The notes: generated by a model from the sequence alone, not told the origin. A DNA stretch of 64,000 nucleotides from Gonatopus flavifemur (GCA_018340375.1 JAFFJZ010000003.1:52731006-52795005), one strand, 5' to 3'; positions 1-11,334 are shown, counted from the stretch's first letter. Translations and numbers: made by a program.

Positions 1-91
1 AGAATGTCCAATAGGCAAAGAAGCAAATTTATTACCATTATGTAACAATACTACTTTGAGGCTCCGTTTCGAAGAATCTATAAAAGTCTCC

Positions 92-1197
92 AATCATTTG
101 GATTGTATTCTACATCAAACATTTTGAGTAGGCCAGGCACATCACAACAATACACTAAATTTTTTCTTGAGCAAAATACGGTAGAAAATCCTTCTTTCTA
201 TTTCTATACCAATAAAAGTTCGTTGTACGATCCAGCATGTTTTTCTTTCAATCTGGAACCGAGTAATTCTGCAGCATCTTTCGGAAGATTAAGATCTCTT
301 GTCAAATCATTCAATTCACTTTGAGAAAACAGTGGTGGTGTTTCGTTGCACTCGTAATATTCATCGTCAGGATCTGAAGTATTCATTATAGCCTCTTGAA
401 ATAAACTAGGATCAGATGAAAATGGTTGGGCAGGATGGCATAACTCTTTGCTATCAGGATCTTTATACGTAGGTAAAATCACAGAACGAATATCAGGATA
501 ACTTATCGCTGCTTTATTTTTAGAATTAAATCCTTTTATGTTTGAACAGCAGAAGTAACAATCGTTGATATGATTTTGCGGTTCCATCCAAATCATTGGA
601 GTCTGTAAACTAAAACAATGTTTTTCTCCTCTTGACCATTTCCGAAGTTCACGTACACATGTCGAACATACTTTATGAGGCGCCCATTGTTTGTCTTGGT
701 TTTTTATGTTGATTTTGAAATAGCTATCGTATAGTTCTTCAATACATTTAGAAATTATTTGTTGCTGTCTCTTTATTACATAATTTCCACATATGTAGCA
801 GAAGTTATCTGGAGCATTGATACATTTTCGAGAAGCCATTTGTGAAACTTTTTTTTAAATACACGAAATTCACAACAATTACTGGACACTCGATACTTGT
901 ACACGGAGGAAAAAATTAGAACAACAATCAGTACATTCCGAGTGAATTAGTGGAATAATGTCTGAACATAGCAACAAACAATCTACGATCTCAGCAGTGC
1001 TGGCTCGAAGGATATTACCGCCCGGCGCGAGAATTTTGTAGGCGTCCGATTATAATAGTGTAGCATATTGCATAAATATATATTTATGTGATATGCTATA
1101 AGCATTTTCTACCGTATTTCGCTCAAGAAAAAAATTTAGCGTATCGTTGTGATGCGCCTGGCCTACTCAAGGTGTTTCATGTAGAATACAATCCAAA
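92..1197. repeat. Inverted-repeat pair (about 100-bp arms) enclosing an orphan gene
   Basis: The stretch at about 92-197 reappears as its reverse complement at about 1098-1197. Shared blocks include GAGTAGGCCAGGC and AAATACGGTAGAAAAT. The arms are about 90% alike by eye and enclose the gene at 204-839 and its upstream region. I could not find a convincing target duplication, so it could be a captured gene inside a mobile element or a local inverted duplication. Confidence 0.7.
204..839 (-). pseudogene. Arthropod orphan C4 zinc-finger-like protein, C-terminally truncated
   Basis: This is a 211-codon open frame starting with MASRKC. The N-terminal half has three Cys-pair motifs: CYICG near residue 15, CSTC near residue 59, and CYFCC near residue 95. 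An acidic linker follows, then SELNDLTRDLNLPKDAAELL, and the frame ends just after a SRLKEK motif. From memory, this belongs to a high-copy arthropod family of unknown function in which the SRLKEK motif lies mid-protein and a further domain follows. Here only about 13 unrelated residues follow, so I infer a 3' truncation at the inverted-repeat arm that starts directly beside it. The N-terminal ATG is well supported by the family-like start. The Cys pairs suggest zinc binding; a nucleic-acid role is inference only. Confidence 0.65.
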
Positions 1198-1220
1198 GTC
1201 AATCCCCTTCATTCATTCAA

Positions 1221-1774
1221 CATTTTTCTGAAGCATTTTGGTGCGCTGAATCCGCATATGGCTCCAGAATTGCTATATCACGTCAGGTATTTGGGATATT
1301 CCGACCTAAAAATGTGGAAAACACTTTTTTGGCATATTTGAGGTTCCGTAAAGTCGAAAGGTAATTTTTTTCACAAAACCAATAGATGCACCTCAAAGTA
1401 TCAGTCATCCTCTTCCAAATGCCGTTGAGTTTGCTGAAATATCTTTTTTTTTCATTGAGATACGACAATTTTAAATTTGTGCGCTCATGTACTCAATAAA
1501 TAGGTGGAGACACAATTTTCAAACTGTCGTATCTCAATGAAAAAAAAAGGTATCTGAGCAAACTCAACGGCATTTGGAAGAGGAGGACTTATACTTTGAG
1601 GTGCATGTATTGGTTTTGAGAAAAAAAATTACCCTTCGACTTCACGTAACCCCAAATATGTCGAAAAACAGTGTTTTTCACATTTTTAGGTCGAAATATC
1701 TCAAAAACCTGACGTGATAGAGCAATTCTGCAGCCAGATTCGGATTCAGCGGATCAAAATGCTTCGGAAAAAGA
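1221..1774. repeat. Foldback element with about 250-bp arms
   Basis: Positions 1221-1472 pair with the reverse complement of about 1520-1774, leaving a loop of about 45 bases. Matching landmarks include CTGACGTGATA versus TATCACGTCAG and CAACGGCATTTGGAAGAGG. The arms differ at scattered positions, so the element is not very recent. It has no coding capacity. Confidence 0.85.
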
Positions 1775-2327
1775 TATTATTGTTTGAGGGGGAAAAAAAA
1801 GTCAAATTTCGCAGGCCTGTGTTCTCTATTATACTTGTCCAATCCAGAATCGTATAATTTTACCCTCTAATTTCGGATTAGTTCGGATTGTGAACTAATC
1901 TAGACTACTTTTCATATCTTTTATGAGTTCATCTTTTTTGAATAAATCTGTCAACAAAACATAATCAATTCTTAAAGGAAATCAAGAAATTCATTTCGCT
2001 ACCATCACCCTTCACAGGAGAGTTTTATCATCAAGCTGGGGTTGCACAGTAAGAACATACTCTTACTCAACCTTAAAATCATAAGCGGGACCCACATACT
2101 TTCTCGATCGAGCCACTCCGGTCGAGAAAGTTCAATATTTTGTACGCATGAGGTTTCTTTTACCATACCAGAACCATCATATCGTAACACCCCAAACCAG
2201 AGCAACAGATGTCATTCACGCAGTCTTTCAAATATTGTAGCAGATTTCTCGGCAAAATTCACATCTCGGGGTCTTTGACAATAACAGAAGGCAGCACAAA
2301 TTCAAATTCACGACAAGCACTGCAAGT
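1775..2327. other. No recognisable feature
   Basis: AT-rich sequence. The small open frames on both strands overlap each other and show no family motif. I see no gene or repeat here. Confidence 0.4.
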
Positions 2328-2329
2328 TA

Positions 2330-2484
2330 CCCTGACGAAAATTTTTGTCATAATTCCTTATAATTTCTCATTGTCCCAATTCATGGAGAAAATATGAGAA
2401 AGAACCATAGAATTCCTCATATTTTCTCCATGAATTGGGACAATGAGAAATTATGAGAAATTATGACAAAAATTTTCGTCAGGG
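2330..2484. mobile_element. Palindromic MITE flanked by TA
   Basis: The ends CCCTGACGAAAATTTTTGTC and the reverse complement GACAAAAATTTTCGTCAGGG enclose a near-complete palindrome of about 70-bp arms around a short GAACCATAGAATTC centre. TA dinucleotides flank both sides (2328-2329, 2485-2486). The TA duplication fits a Tc1/mariner-mobilised MITE. Confidence 0.85.
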
Positions 2485-2639
2485 TACGGAACCACAGACT
2501 CCCCCTAGAGCCTTTTGGACTCCTGGTGATCTCAAAGGGCTGAAAATGTCCAAATTCGAATAAACTACCATTTTTACTTCCACCGTAGGAATTCCACTAG
2601 ACACAAATTGGGAAAAAAAATTTCACTCGAATTTTTGAA

Positions 2640-2990
2640 GAGTTCAGAAAAAATCCCAACTTTTATGCATGAAACTGGATTCAGGATCACAACTTGATGG
2701 AGGTATGACTTCGGGTCCAGGTGGATAGAAATTGCATACCTTTCCCTATAATAACGGATACCGCTTTTTGATGGGATACATTCGGATCTAGTCTCTATCC
2801 AAAAATACGGATGAAATTGCATGAGGCGTAAAGGCCTGATTTTACGGGAAAGTTCCAATTGATGGACGTTTAACGGATGAAATTGGACTCAGGTCTGAAT
2901 TCGGATTTAGTGGGATTGAATTCTCATCCCTCCTCGCGGATAAAAATGGATACAGGATGATAACTTGATGGAGGTATGACTTCGGATCTA
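2640..2990. repeat. Dispersed GGATGAAATTGGA-type repeat, copy 1 (left part)
   Basis: Shares a long block (ggatcacaacttgatggaggtatgac and the downstream ggacaccgct/gatccagtctctatccgaaaatacgg type sequence, here diverged) with copies at 3372-3885 and 5295-6060. It is cut at 2990 by the MITE that follows and resumes after it. Confidence 0.65.
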
Positions 2991-3369
2991 CCCTAGTAAA
3001 AATGAATCATATAAGAACATACATAAAGCATATAGAAACCATATATGGTCATATATGACCATATATAATTCATACGCAATCCATATTGAATCCGTATATG
3101 ATCATATATGGTCCATACAGAATCCATATATGACCTTTCGGTGCGAGACTTTCCCATACATGTGAAAAAATTCTGTCACATATGAAATATTTTTCGTATA
3201 TGGATTTTATATGGATTATACATGAGTATATGATCATATATGGATCACAAATGGATTAAATACGGATTGTATATGATTCTATGCATTTTCATATATGAAT
3301 CATATATGAATTTTATATGTATTATGTATGGGTTATGTATGGGTCATATATGTTCGTTTTTTACTAGGG
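2991..3369. mobile_element. MITE with CATATATGG-rich interior, TA-flanked (copy A)
   Basis: Inverted ends CCCTAGTAAAAA and TTTTTACTAGGG are flanked by TA on both sides. The interior is made of degenerate CATATATGG/CCATATATG words on both strands, which can fold extensively. It is inserted into the dispersed repeat around it. A relative lies at 58272-58621. Confidence 0.85.
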
Positions 3370-3371
3370 TA

Positions 3372-3885
3372 TCTATTCTTTGGATGGACAACAAGTGTGA
3401 ACGGATGCAAGTGGATTGCAGGTGTTTGATAATTTCTCACTTTTGTATTGAAACTGTTAAGAATACTCTTTGAATGGATGGAATTGGATACTTGTGGACA
3501 ATTCATCGCACTTCTCAACAAAATCAGATTGATTTGTACAGAAATGTTCAAATATGGATCAGATTCCTATCCAAACCCATCCATTTCCATCGTTGTTTTT
3601 CAACAGAGATTGATTCTGATTCGCAGTTCACACGTTCTACGGATGGAATTGGATCAAGCTCTCAATTCAGATTTGCTTGGATTGAATTTTCATCCATCTG
3701 AACGGATGAAAATGGATTCAGGATCATAACTTGATGAAGGTATGACTTTGAATTCAGGTGGATAAGAATCTCATACGTTTTCAGATAGTAACGGACACCG
3801 CTCCTTGGTAAGATAAATTTGGATCCAGTCTCTATCCGAAAATACGGATGAAATTGGATTGCACGCATGGGTATGATCTCGTGAA
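3372..3885. repeat. Dispersed GGATGAAATTGGA-type repeat, copy 1 (right part) and copy 2
   Basis: Continues the repeat interrupted by the MITE, then contains a further unit with ATGAAAATGGATTCAGGATC and TAACTTGATGAAGGTATGAC. The same order of blocks recurs near 5390-5560. Words such as GGATGGAATTGGA occur repeatedly on both strands. Non-coding by appearance. Confidence 0.65.
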
Positions 3886-3919
3886 AGAGTGATAATTGTA
3901 ACGCCTTTCTTCCTCCAGA

Positions 3920-4149
3920 CGGGATCACCTGCACCTATGGATGAAAATAGGAGGCCCAGGGCGCCAGATATCCTCAGAAGGAGGATATCACAGTCAACAG
4001 GGAAGAACGTTCAAATCGATGTCCCCTATTCTCACCACAGAAGATACTTACGAATCTACCCTGACAAGCTCAGATTGCGGAGAGGGGCGGTTCGGAAGAG
4101 GAAAGAAAAGTAGCAGGCGTTCGATTGAAGCACACGAACTCCGAGTTTA
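3920..4149 (+). other. Exon-like stretch, possible 3' exon of an unseen host gene
   Basis: A pyrimidine-rich acceptor (TTTCTTCCTCCAG) precedes a segment richer in G+C than its neighbours. Two frames stay open across it: one ends at 4113 (ending RGAVRKRKEK), the other at 4149 (ending SIEAHELRV). Neither matches a family I recognise, and both cannot be real over the whole length. The sudden change in composition and the acceptor are the only support; it may be the last exon of a host gene or chance. Confidence 0.3.
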
Positions 4150-5294
4150 AAATGAAAAAAATATATATTCCACCATAAAATTAGAGTATTAAGTGATTTC
4201 CCCTTGACACATTCATACAAGGGGAAAATTGATTTACAAATGAAACTATTTATCAGGAATAATTCGCTTTGAATTTCAGTTCAAAATCAGTTTTGATTTC
4301 AGTTCAATAGGGATCAATGTAAGCTGTATTCTTGTTTGAGTTTGAGAAGGTTTTCCAGTAGCTGACTTTAAGTCTAATGAGTCTCCTTTCGGCTGCATCT
4401 TCAATTCAGCTTATATTTTAACTGAAATCAAGTTTTTCTCTTTACCGTGTGGATATTTGTGAATACAGACAACTAGATCACGACGATGTGACCAACGATA
4501 TTCAGCGTTACTAATATCTTAACTCACCGAATCGTCGGTGGACGGCCGGAAACTCCAGTGGTAAACAATTCAATGGAGCACAAAACAACCCTCACGGACA
4601 CTTCGAATTTCAAACTTATCACACGAGGTGACACTCTCTAAGCCCAGAGCTACTATGTCTCAAATTTTTCCCCCCACGATTCGATGAGTTCAACGGCAGG
4701 ATTCTCCTCCATACGTCATCGTGTCGATCGACGTATCGGGGGTCACCTCGATCAACGCGCTTTTCTTATCAAATTATCGTGCTCCAATTTTCAAATTGGG
4801 GCACGTGGTGCTGCTGCGTGCGGCGACGTGTATCCACCAGCGAGGTAGGTTGATCAGGTAGAGCGTGGTGCCCCAGAGGAGATGAGTATCACATTGTCCG
4901 TGCAGCAGGGCCATCGTCCGTCAGTGATCGCCGTATGATTCCCCTTTTCCTTTAGGAACTTCTCCCTACCATCCTTCTCGCTCGACAACATGGAAAGCAA
5001 AAGAGAAAGCGAGAAGCAAAGCATCTGTACGAGCATGAAATATCTCCCCCATGGCAATCAACGATCCTTTAAGCCAATGTCTCGAGCCGGCTTGCGTTAC
5101 AATTTACAGTTATTTGACGTATAATTATAGATAGCCATCCCAACTACAACACAAAATAGTAACTCAAATATTTTCCTTATAATTTAAAGAAAGAGAGAGC
5201 AAGTCTGGGCACTCGTTTACTTATAACGGCGCCGCTGAGCGAGAGAGAAGTGATACAGGACAAAATAACGTGGTTTCACAAATACCACGTTACA
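4150..5294. other. Non-repetitive stretch with a G+C-richer island
   Basis: Positions 4480-5100 have more CpG than the surroundings (for example GTCGATCGACGTATCG and GTGCGGCGACGTG). A 44-codon ORF starts with MESKRE at 4990. This could be host promoter or 5' exon sequence, but I see no defining motif. Nothing recognisable otherwise. Confidence 0.3.
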
Positions 5295-6060
5295 TAATTG
5301 ATTCTGATTCCAAGTTCACACGTTCCACGGATGGTATCGGAATAATCTCTGAATTCGGATTTGGTTGGATTGAATTTTCATCCATCCTGACGGATGAAAA
5401 TGGATTCAGAATCATAACTTGATGAAGGTATGACTTTGGATTCAGGTGGATAGGAATCTCATATGTTTTCCAGATAGTAAAGGACACCACTCTTTGATAG
5501 GATCGATTCGGATCCAGTCTCCATCCGAAAATACGGATGAAATTGGATTACCCGCACAGGTGTGATCTTATGGAAAAGTGATCATTCATTGTGATTCAAA
5601 TTTCATACGTTCCACGGATGAAATTGAATTAAGCTCTGAATTCGGATTCGCTCGGATTGAATTCTCGTCCATCCTAACGGATGAAAATGGGTCCACAACC
5701 CGATTCATAATTTCAAGTCGGAATGAGATTTTTTTAGATATAAATTCTATCCGTTGCTCGGATGCAAACGAACCAATGTTGTAGCTCAGATCATTCTGGA
5801 TGATTTTTTTTCCTCTGAATGGACAAATGCATCCACAACGCTTTTGGATTGGAAAGGGATGCGAGTGGATTGCAGATCTTCAATAATGTCTCAATTTCGG
5901 ATTGGAACGGATTGGAATCTTCTTTGAATAGATGGAATTGGACACGTATGGACAACTTATTCCACTTCTGGACAAAATCAGATTGATTTGGACAGGAAAT
6001 TTTCAAATACGGATCGAAATCTTATCTAAATCCATCCATTTAAATCGTTTTTTTCAGCAG
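5295..6060. repeat. Dispersed GGATGAAATTGGA-type repeat, copy 3
   Basis: Carries the same ordered blocks as the copy at 3600-3885: a GGATGAAAATGGATTCAG block, TAACTTGATGAAGGTATGAC, and a CCAGTCTCCATCCGAAAATA block. Further diverged units follow up to about 6060. No coding capacity. Confidence 0.65.
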
Positions 6061-6322
6061 GGAAAGTTCCCAGAATTTGGTACATGGCCTGGAATCTGTT
6101 ATATTTCAAATGTTATACAAACGTTGTTTCATGGTTTTTTTTTATTCAAATCTTGTATTTTACATAATAAAAAAAAGCTTTCCTTACATGTGAAATTGAT
6201 TCTTTGTATACATGAGTGGAATGGCAAATGCATGAGAATTCCATGGATTTCAATGAAATTGTGGTTATGATCCGTCTTAAATTTGTTTGAAATATTCATA
6301 GTTGAACATATTCTATTCAAGG

Positions 6323-6510
6323 CAGTGTTGTGATATTCGTCGAGCTGGGAAATCGCAGCTTGGTCACGTGACTACGTTTTGCACCAACACATGTATGTGT
6401 TCTTGTCGGTGAGCGGTTCACCCATGAGAGCGCTCACATGTGTTAGTAGTACAAAACGTAATCACGTGACCAAGCTGCGATTTCCCAGCTCGATGAATAT
6501 CACAACACTG
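6323..6510. mobile_element. hAT-type MITE with perfect 8-bp TSD
   Basis: A 188-bp palindromic element begins CAGTGTTGTGATATTC and ends with the reverse complement GAATATCACAACACTG. The direct repeat ATTCAAGG lies immediately outside both ends (6315-6322 and 6511-6518). An 8-bp TSD with CAG-N-G ends is the hAT signature. Each arm is about 60 bp and almost identical, including the CACGTGAC block, so the insertion is fairly recent. Confidence 0.95.
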
Positions 6511-6518
6511 ATTCAAGG

Positions 6519-7018
6519 TAACATTCTTGGATTAACTGTATTTTGATTTGATATTCATATTTGGAAAGGGCCAATAGAAAAATTTATCTATTGGTGGCTA
6601 TTGGAACGCAGTCGCATCAACCGTTTCGTGTGAGATTTGATTTTGTTTGTCACTTGTACCGGCTTTTCCTCCGATTCATCAAAGTATACGATATTTGCCA
6701 ATTTTTATATATACCAGTGCCCTGTGATCGCGCGTGTGTGGTTGGTGTATAATTTTCACTGGATCTAAAGCGAATTACGTTCAATACAAGTATAAGTGTA
6801 TATTATGATTGATTTTAGAATTGAAATATTTGAATCTCGAATACAATTTTAGAGGTTAGATTGTTAGAGTTGTCAACAAATTCTGAATTTATATTTTTGG
6901 TAAACTACAAGTTTCCATTTAAAATTTTGATACGTTCAATGATAAGAAAATATAATGAAATAATGTTAAACCAAAAAATATATTGTGCGTTTATTACCCT
7001 AATTAAAGTGTCATATGC
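6519..7018. other. No recognisable gene
   Basis: AT-rich sequence. A TATATATA run near 6706-6712 precedes a short CG-richer segment, which is too little to call a promoter. Nothing else seen. Confidence 0.35.
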
Positions 7019-7229
7019 TGGGAAAAATAAACATTACTTCGCAGCATCCGGACAGTGATGAGTTATGTCCAAAAGAAATTTCGAATTAGACTTCACTCGG
7101 TGCTCGCCAAACATTAACTATTTGCGTGCAGAACGTAGCGAGCACCGAGTGATGTCTAATTCAAAATTTCTTTTGGACATGAATCGTCACTGTCTGGACG
7201 CTGCATAGTAATGTTTATATTTTTCAGTG
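7019..7229. mobile_element. Foldback MITE, about 90-bp arms
   Basis: Left arm CTGGGAAAAATAAACATTAC... pairs with the right arm ending in GTAATGTTTATATTTTTCAG. Internal matches include CTCGGTGCTCGC with GCGAGCACCGAG and CCAAAAGAAATTTCGAATTAG with its complement. The loop is about 30 bases. The TSD is not clear. Confidence 0.8.
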
Positions 7230-8319
7230 TAGCAATTCATGAAAAAATGTTCTCATTGTGAAACATTTTCTTATGGATTGCTATGAGACTTTAACCAGGG
7301 TAAATTATTCACATACGTGCACGGTGCTCTAGAAGCAGCGATAGGTATGACAAAAATGTGTCAACAACCAGGATGCGGGGTCATATTCGGCGTAATTTAC
7401 AGATTGAAAATCCGTTTGAAATGAAATCCTAACTGTAGCCGTCCTCCAGATATCGAGAAATACATTTTCGTTGATTTTATATTGGATCTGATAAGGCAAG
7501 AAGCACGTCTTTATCATATTATAGTGGTTAATTCTAGCTCAAAATGCCCGTGTGAACATGTTTTAGGGAAGATTGGATATATAAATAATTGTAAATTATT
7601 ATTTCGTTATCTTGTTTATATGCGATAGGTGAAAAAAAGGGTGAATGGACAGTAGTAAGAAAAAAAACGCAGAAACTAGTATGTATTTTATTCGCGCTGT
7701 GTTTTCTTGAAGTACTCTGCCATTAAAAGATTCAATTTATCAGTTGATGAATAAATCAACAATATTCGGTATGATAAAACCCGAGTCGAAATACAAATAC
7801 GGTTTTGGAACTCATTATCAGGTTCAAATTGAATTGCCTTCGTACTGGTTTAGTCCACTTTATGCAACTCCTATATCGACATTTGGTAAATATAAATCTT
7901 TGAAACTGTATTCAGACCACTTAACCCACAATAATTCAAAGCTTTGCTAGTCCAGGAAGTACAAAATAACTAATTAGTCATACTCATCATTGCTTGTCAA
8001 TAATAATGTTTTCAAACACACTGAAGAAATGTGTAGTGCTGATAACAATGGTATAGAGATTAAAACCAGAAGTTGTGCTGTGATACCTACATTGTGACCT
8101 TAATTACGGTTTGGAATCAATCGTATTGTCATTCTAACCATAGATTTTTTGCATTGTAGTAAAAGAGCAACTCATTTCATGATAACGAAGATAACTGAAG
8201 CATATCTACAACGGGTTGATAGTGTGTTTTATTTTGACAACAAACTAGATTCCTCTTGTTTCCGTATAGGGATTCATGTAGTGAATATATGCTCAACACA
8301 TTCAACAAATGAAGTTACA

Positions 8320-8625
8320 ATGAATCATTTCAAATGTTCACATGAAGACAATAGAAAAAAAAGTGTGTGCACCTTGTGGGACGAGAATTTCGTTCGGGAA
8401 AAAAAGGCCAGAACAATTTCTTATAACAGAAAAACATGGGCAGCTTATTAAAACTTTACACGCTCCTGCCTTTAGTCTTCAGGATTCAAGGTTTCCATTG
8501 AGCATATGCGCAACGTGTCGTATCACACATTTGAAGCATGAGAACATGAATTACAGGAGGCCCTTGCAAAAGATGCCAAATTACAATAATATTATTTTAC
8601 CAAAAGGAACTAGATCTAATGAGCT
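8320..8625 (+). pseudogene. N-terminal fragment of a Cys-rich transposon protein (left arm of P)
   Basis: Starts MNHFKCSHEDN. An extra A in the following A-run (8 instead of 7) shifts the frame compared with the copies at 8878 (minus) and 56876 (plus), so this arm is broken. After the shift the other frame continues through a CAPCG-like segment and an ICATCR motif to RPLQKMPNYNN and TRSNE, where the palindrome centre is reached. The four Cys in two CxxC-type pairs suggest one zinc-binding module. I associate this N-terminus with uncharacterised arthropod TE proteins, but the catalytic part is absent here. Confidence 0.55.
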
Positions 8626-8878
8626 CATTCCTCATTGGTCTCCTGTAATTCATGTTCTCATGCTCCAAATGTGTGATACGACACGTTGCGCATATGTTCA
8701 ATGGAAACCTTGAATCCTGAAGAGTAAAGGCAGGAGCGTGTAAAGTTTTAATAAGCTGCCCATGTTTTTCTGTTATAAGAAATTGTTCTGGCCTTTTTTT
8801 CCCGAACGAAATTCTCTTACCACAAGGTGCACACACTTTTTTTCTATTGTCTTCATGTGAACATTTGAAATGATTCAT
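8597..8878 (-). pseudogene. N-terminal fragment of the same Cys-rich transposon protein (right arm of P)
   Basis: Read from ATG at 8878: FKCSHEDN near residue 4, VCAPCG near residue 15, and ICATCRITHLEHE near residue 60, then MNYRRP. The frame then crosses the hairpin centre into unrelated sequence and stops. The frame can be extended upstream to 9049, but that extension is weaker because the three other copies also start cleanly at the MNHFKC/MNHSKC ATG. About 85 residues of genuine protein remain, so it cannot be a functional transposase. It may encode a truncated zinc-binding peptide if transcribed. Confidence 0.55.
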
Positions 8879-10865
8879 TGTAACTTCAGTTGTTGAATGT
8901 GTTGAGCATATATTCACTACATGAATCCCTATACGAAAACAATAGGAATCTAGTTTGTTGTCAAAATGAAACACACTATCAACCCGTTGTAGATATGCTT
9001 CAGTTATCTTTGTTATCATAAAATGAGTTGCTCTTTCACTACAATGCAAAAAATCTATGGTTAGAATGACAATACGATTGATTCCAAACCGAAATTTAGG
9101 TCACAATGTAGGTATCACAGCACAACTTCTGGTTTTAATCTCTATACCATTGTTATCAGCACTACACATTTCTTCAGTGTGTTTGAAAACATTATTATTG
9201 ACAAGTAATGATGAGTATGACTAATTAGTTATTTTGTACTTCCTGGACTAGCAAAGCTTTGAATTATTGTGGGTTAAGTGGTCTGAATACAGTTTCAAAG
9301 ATTTATATTTACCAAATGTCGATATAGAAGTTGCATAAAGTGGACTAAACCAGTACGAAGGCAATTCAATTTGAACCTGATAATGAGTTCCAAAACCGTA
9401 TTTGTATTTCGACTCGGGTTTTATCATTTCGAATATTGTTTATTTATTCATCAACTAATAAATTGAATCTTTTAATGGCAGAGTACTTCAAGAAAATACA
9501 GCACGAATAAAATACATACTAGTATCTGCGTTTTTTTTCTGACTACTGTCTATTCACCCTTTTTTTCACCTATCGCATATAAACAAGATAACGAAATAAT
9601 AATTTACAATGATTTATATATCCAATCTTCCCTAAAACATCACTGTACAAAATTTTCTGAAAATTCAGATACTGGAGTGTCTGAATTTTCAGACTCGAGT
9701 TTCTAAAAGGCAAATTTAGATAAGGTTTCCTGAGAATTCAGATTTGATATCTAGAATATTATATTTAGATACCAAGTTTCCAAAAAATTAGAGAAAGTTT
9801 CTTCATGTTCATCACCAATACTTTGAAAATTAAGAATCTGAATAATTTAAGAAACTTACACTGAAAACATGCGCAGAATCGGTGCGCAGTGAATCGCCTT
9901 GCATTATTTTGTATGACGGTCAATGAACGGTAAGTAAAGGTGAGTTGCAAAATCAAATTCAATATCATTTATTTTAATGAACAAATACTTACTGCACCAA
10001 CAGTAATTACATGTTGTGCAATGTAATTTGAGCCAAATTAATTTATAATGTGACATGAAATGTATTGTGGGATTCGGTAAAAAAAATGTTAAAAATGTGA
10101 AGTTAACCTCTTTGCCATTGGAACAAAAATCGTCTCTGAATATGACAATCAGAAAATCTCATGACGGTGGTATGAATAAATGATTAAAGGAAGGATGATA
10201 CATTGAGATTTTTTAATTGAAAATGATGAGAAAAACATCCAATTTCTGAATCAGATGTTCTGATTTTTCGTGGATCATAAAATCAATTTCAAGTAGATTC
10301 ATATTCACTGAACCACATGAACATGTAGTAAATACTGCGATTAGTTTGAAACTCAGAGAATGTGGTTTAAAAAACTACATTATTTCCATTTACTTTGTCT
10401 TCAACTATTTGTAATAAAAGAGATAGAACTGTGTGCTATGGGACTAAGTCTAATTAGGGCAAGGAACAAGCGATGAGTATGTGAAACATACAAACATGTA
10501 ATTAGGGATGGGCGATGTTGGAAAAAAACATCGATGCTGAAACATCGATTATTTTTTTCTTTCGATTTTAATAAAACGATTAATCGCCAAAAAAACATCG
10601 ATTTAAAAGGAATCGATGTTTTTTGTCTTTTTTTCAAATGAGCTGTAGATGAATAATATGTAGCGGAAGAAACGATAACATATATGTATCAAAAGTGAAA
10701 AATTATGTCATCACATTCATGTATTATATTTTTTGTTTATATTTAGCATCTTTATAATAATTTACATCAGTTTTTTAATTCATCTGTATGTAACGATAAT
10801 AATTTTTTGACTAGTCACATCAACTTTGGTGAAGTTTGGTAACTTTTTATAATAAAGGTTCAATC

Positions 10866-11105
10866 TTATGTTAAATTCCACACTTCCTCATCTGAAGAAC
10901 CGAGGAACAAAAGTTTTGATAACCTTTTTCCTGTTAATCTGTTCCTCAATTGGTTTTTCACGACTCCTGCTTTCGAAAACAAGCGTTCAGCTGGAACAGA
11001 AGTGGCTACGATTGAGAGATATTTGATCGCAATTGGGTATAATTTGGGGTATGCGTTTTTCATCTCATTCCAATATTGAAGCAGATCAGTCGATTTTTCT
11101 ACCAC
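10866..11105 (-). pseudogene. hAT transposase C-terminal dimerisation domain remnant
   Basis: The 79-residue frame contains YPKLYPIAIKYLSIVATSVP followed by AERLFSKAG and NRLTGKRLSKLLFL, the hallmark of the hAT C-terminal dimerisation (hATC) region that helps build the transposase active site. Further minus-strand transposase-like sequence continues up to about 11620 (around the region complementary to 11340-11600) but is broken by a small inverted-repeat insertion at 11176-11334 and frame changes. The domain lies next to the left end of the element, as expected for a minus-strand gene. Non-functional. Confidence 0.85.
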
Positions 11106-11175
11106 GGATTGGCTTGAGAATTGTTTTAACTCAACGTTTTCTTCCTCAGGACACGGAGAAAAAATGGTTTGCTAC

Positions 11176-11334
11176 TATAGCGCCTACAAAGAAATTTGTT
11201 GTCCTTGCAAAAATATTCACTCCAGCAGCTAAGACGTTAGTTCTGTTAACAAATTTGTTCACGTCAGCAAAGAAATTTAGTTGTGTCAATCATTTTTCTT
11301 GCTCTTACAGCTAATTTTTTTTGTAGGCGCTATA
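11176..11334. mobile_element. Small inverted-repeat insertion (GCGCCTACAAA ends) in the hAT
   Basis: TATAGCGCCTACAAA at 11176-11190 is mirrored by TTGTAGGCGCTATA at 11321-11334. The interior repeats words such as AAGAAATTTGTT/AGTT and is non-coding. Its position inside hAT coding remnants suggests a later MITE insertion with TA or TATA at its borders. Confidence 0.65.

Noticed and set aside
7329..7517. 62-codon ORF (ending THFCHTYRCF) found in three places (also 13686-13874 and 55894-56082)
   Set aside because: Its conservation is explained by the repeated terminal region of element P; it has no Met context or domain, and mirrored shadow frames occur as well.
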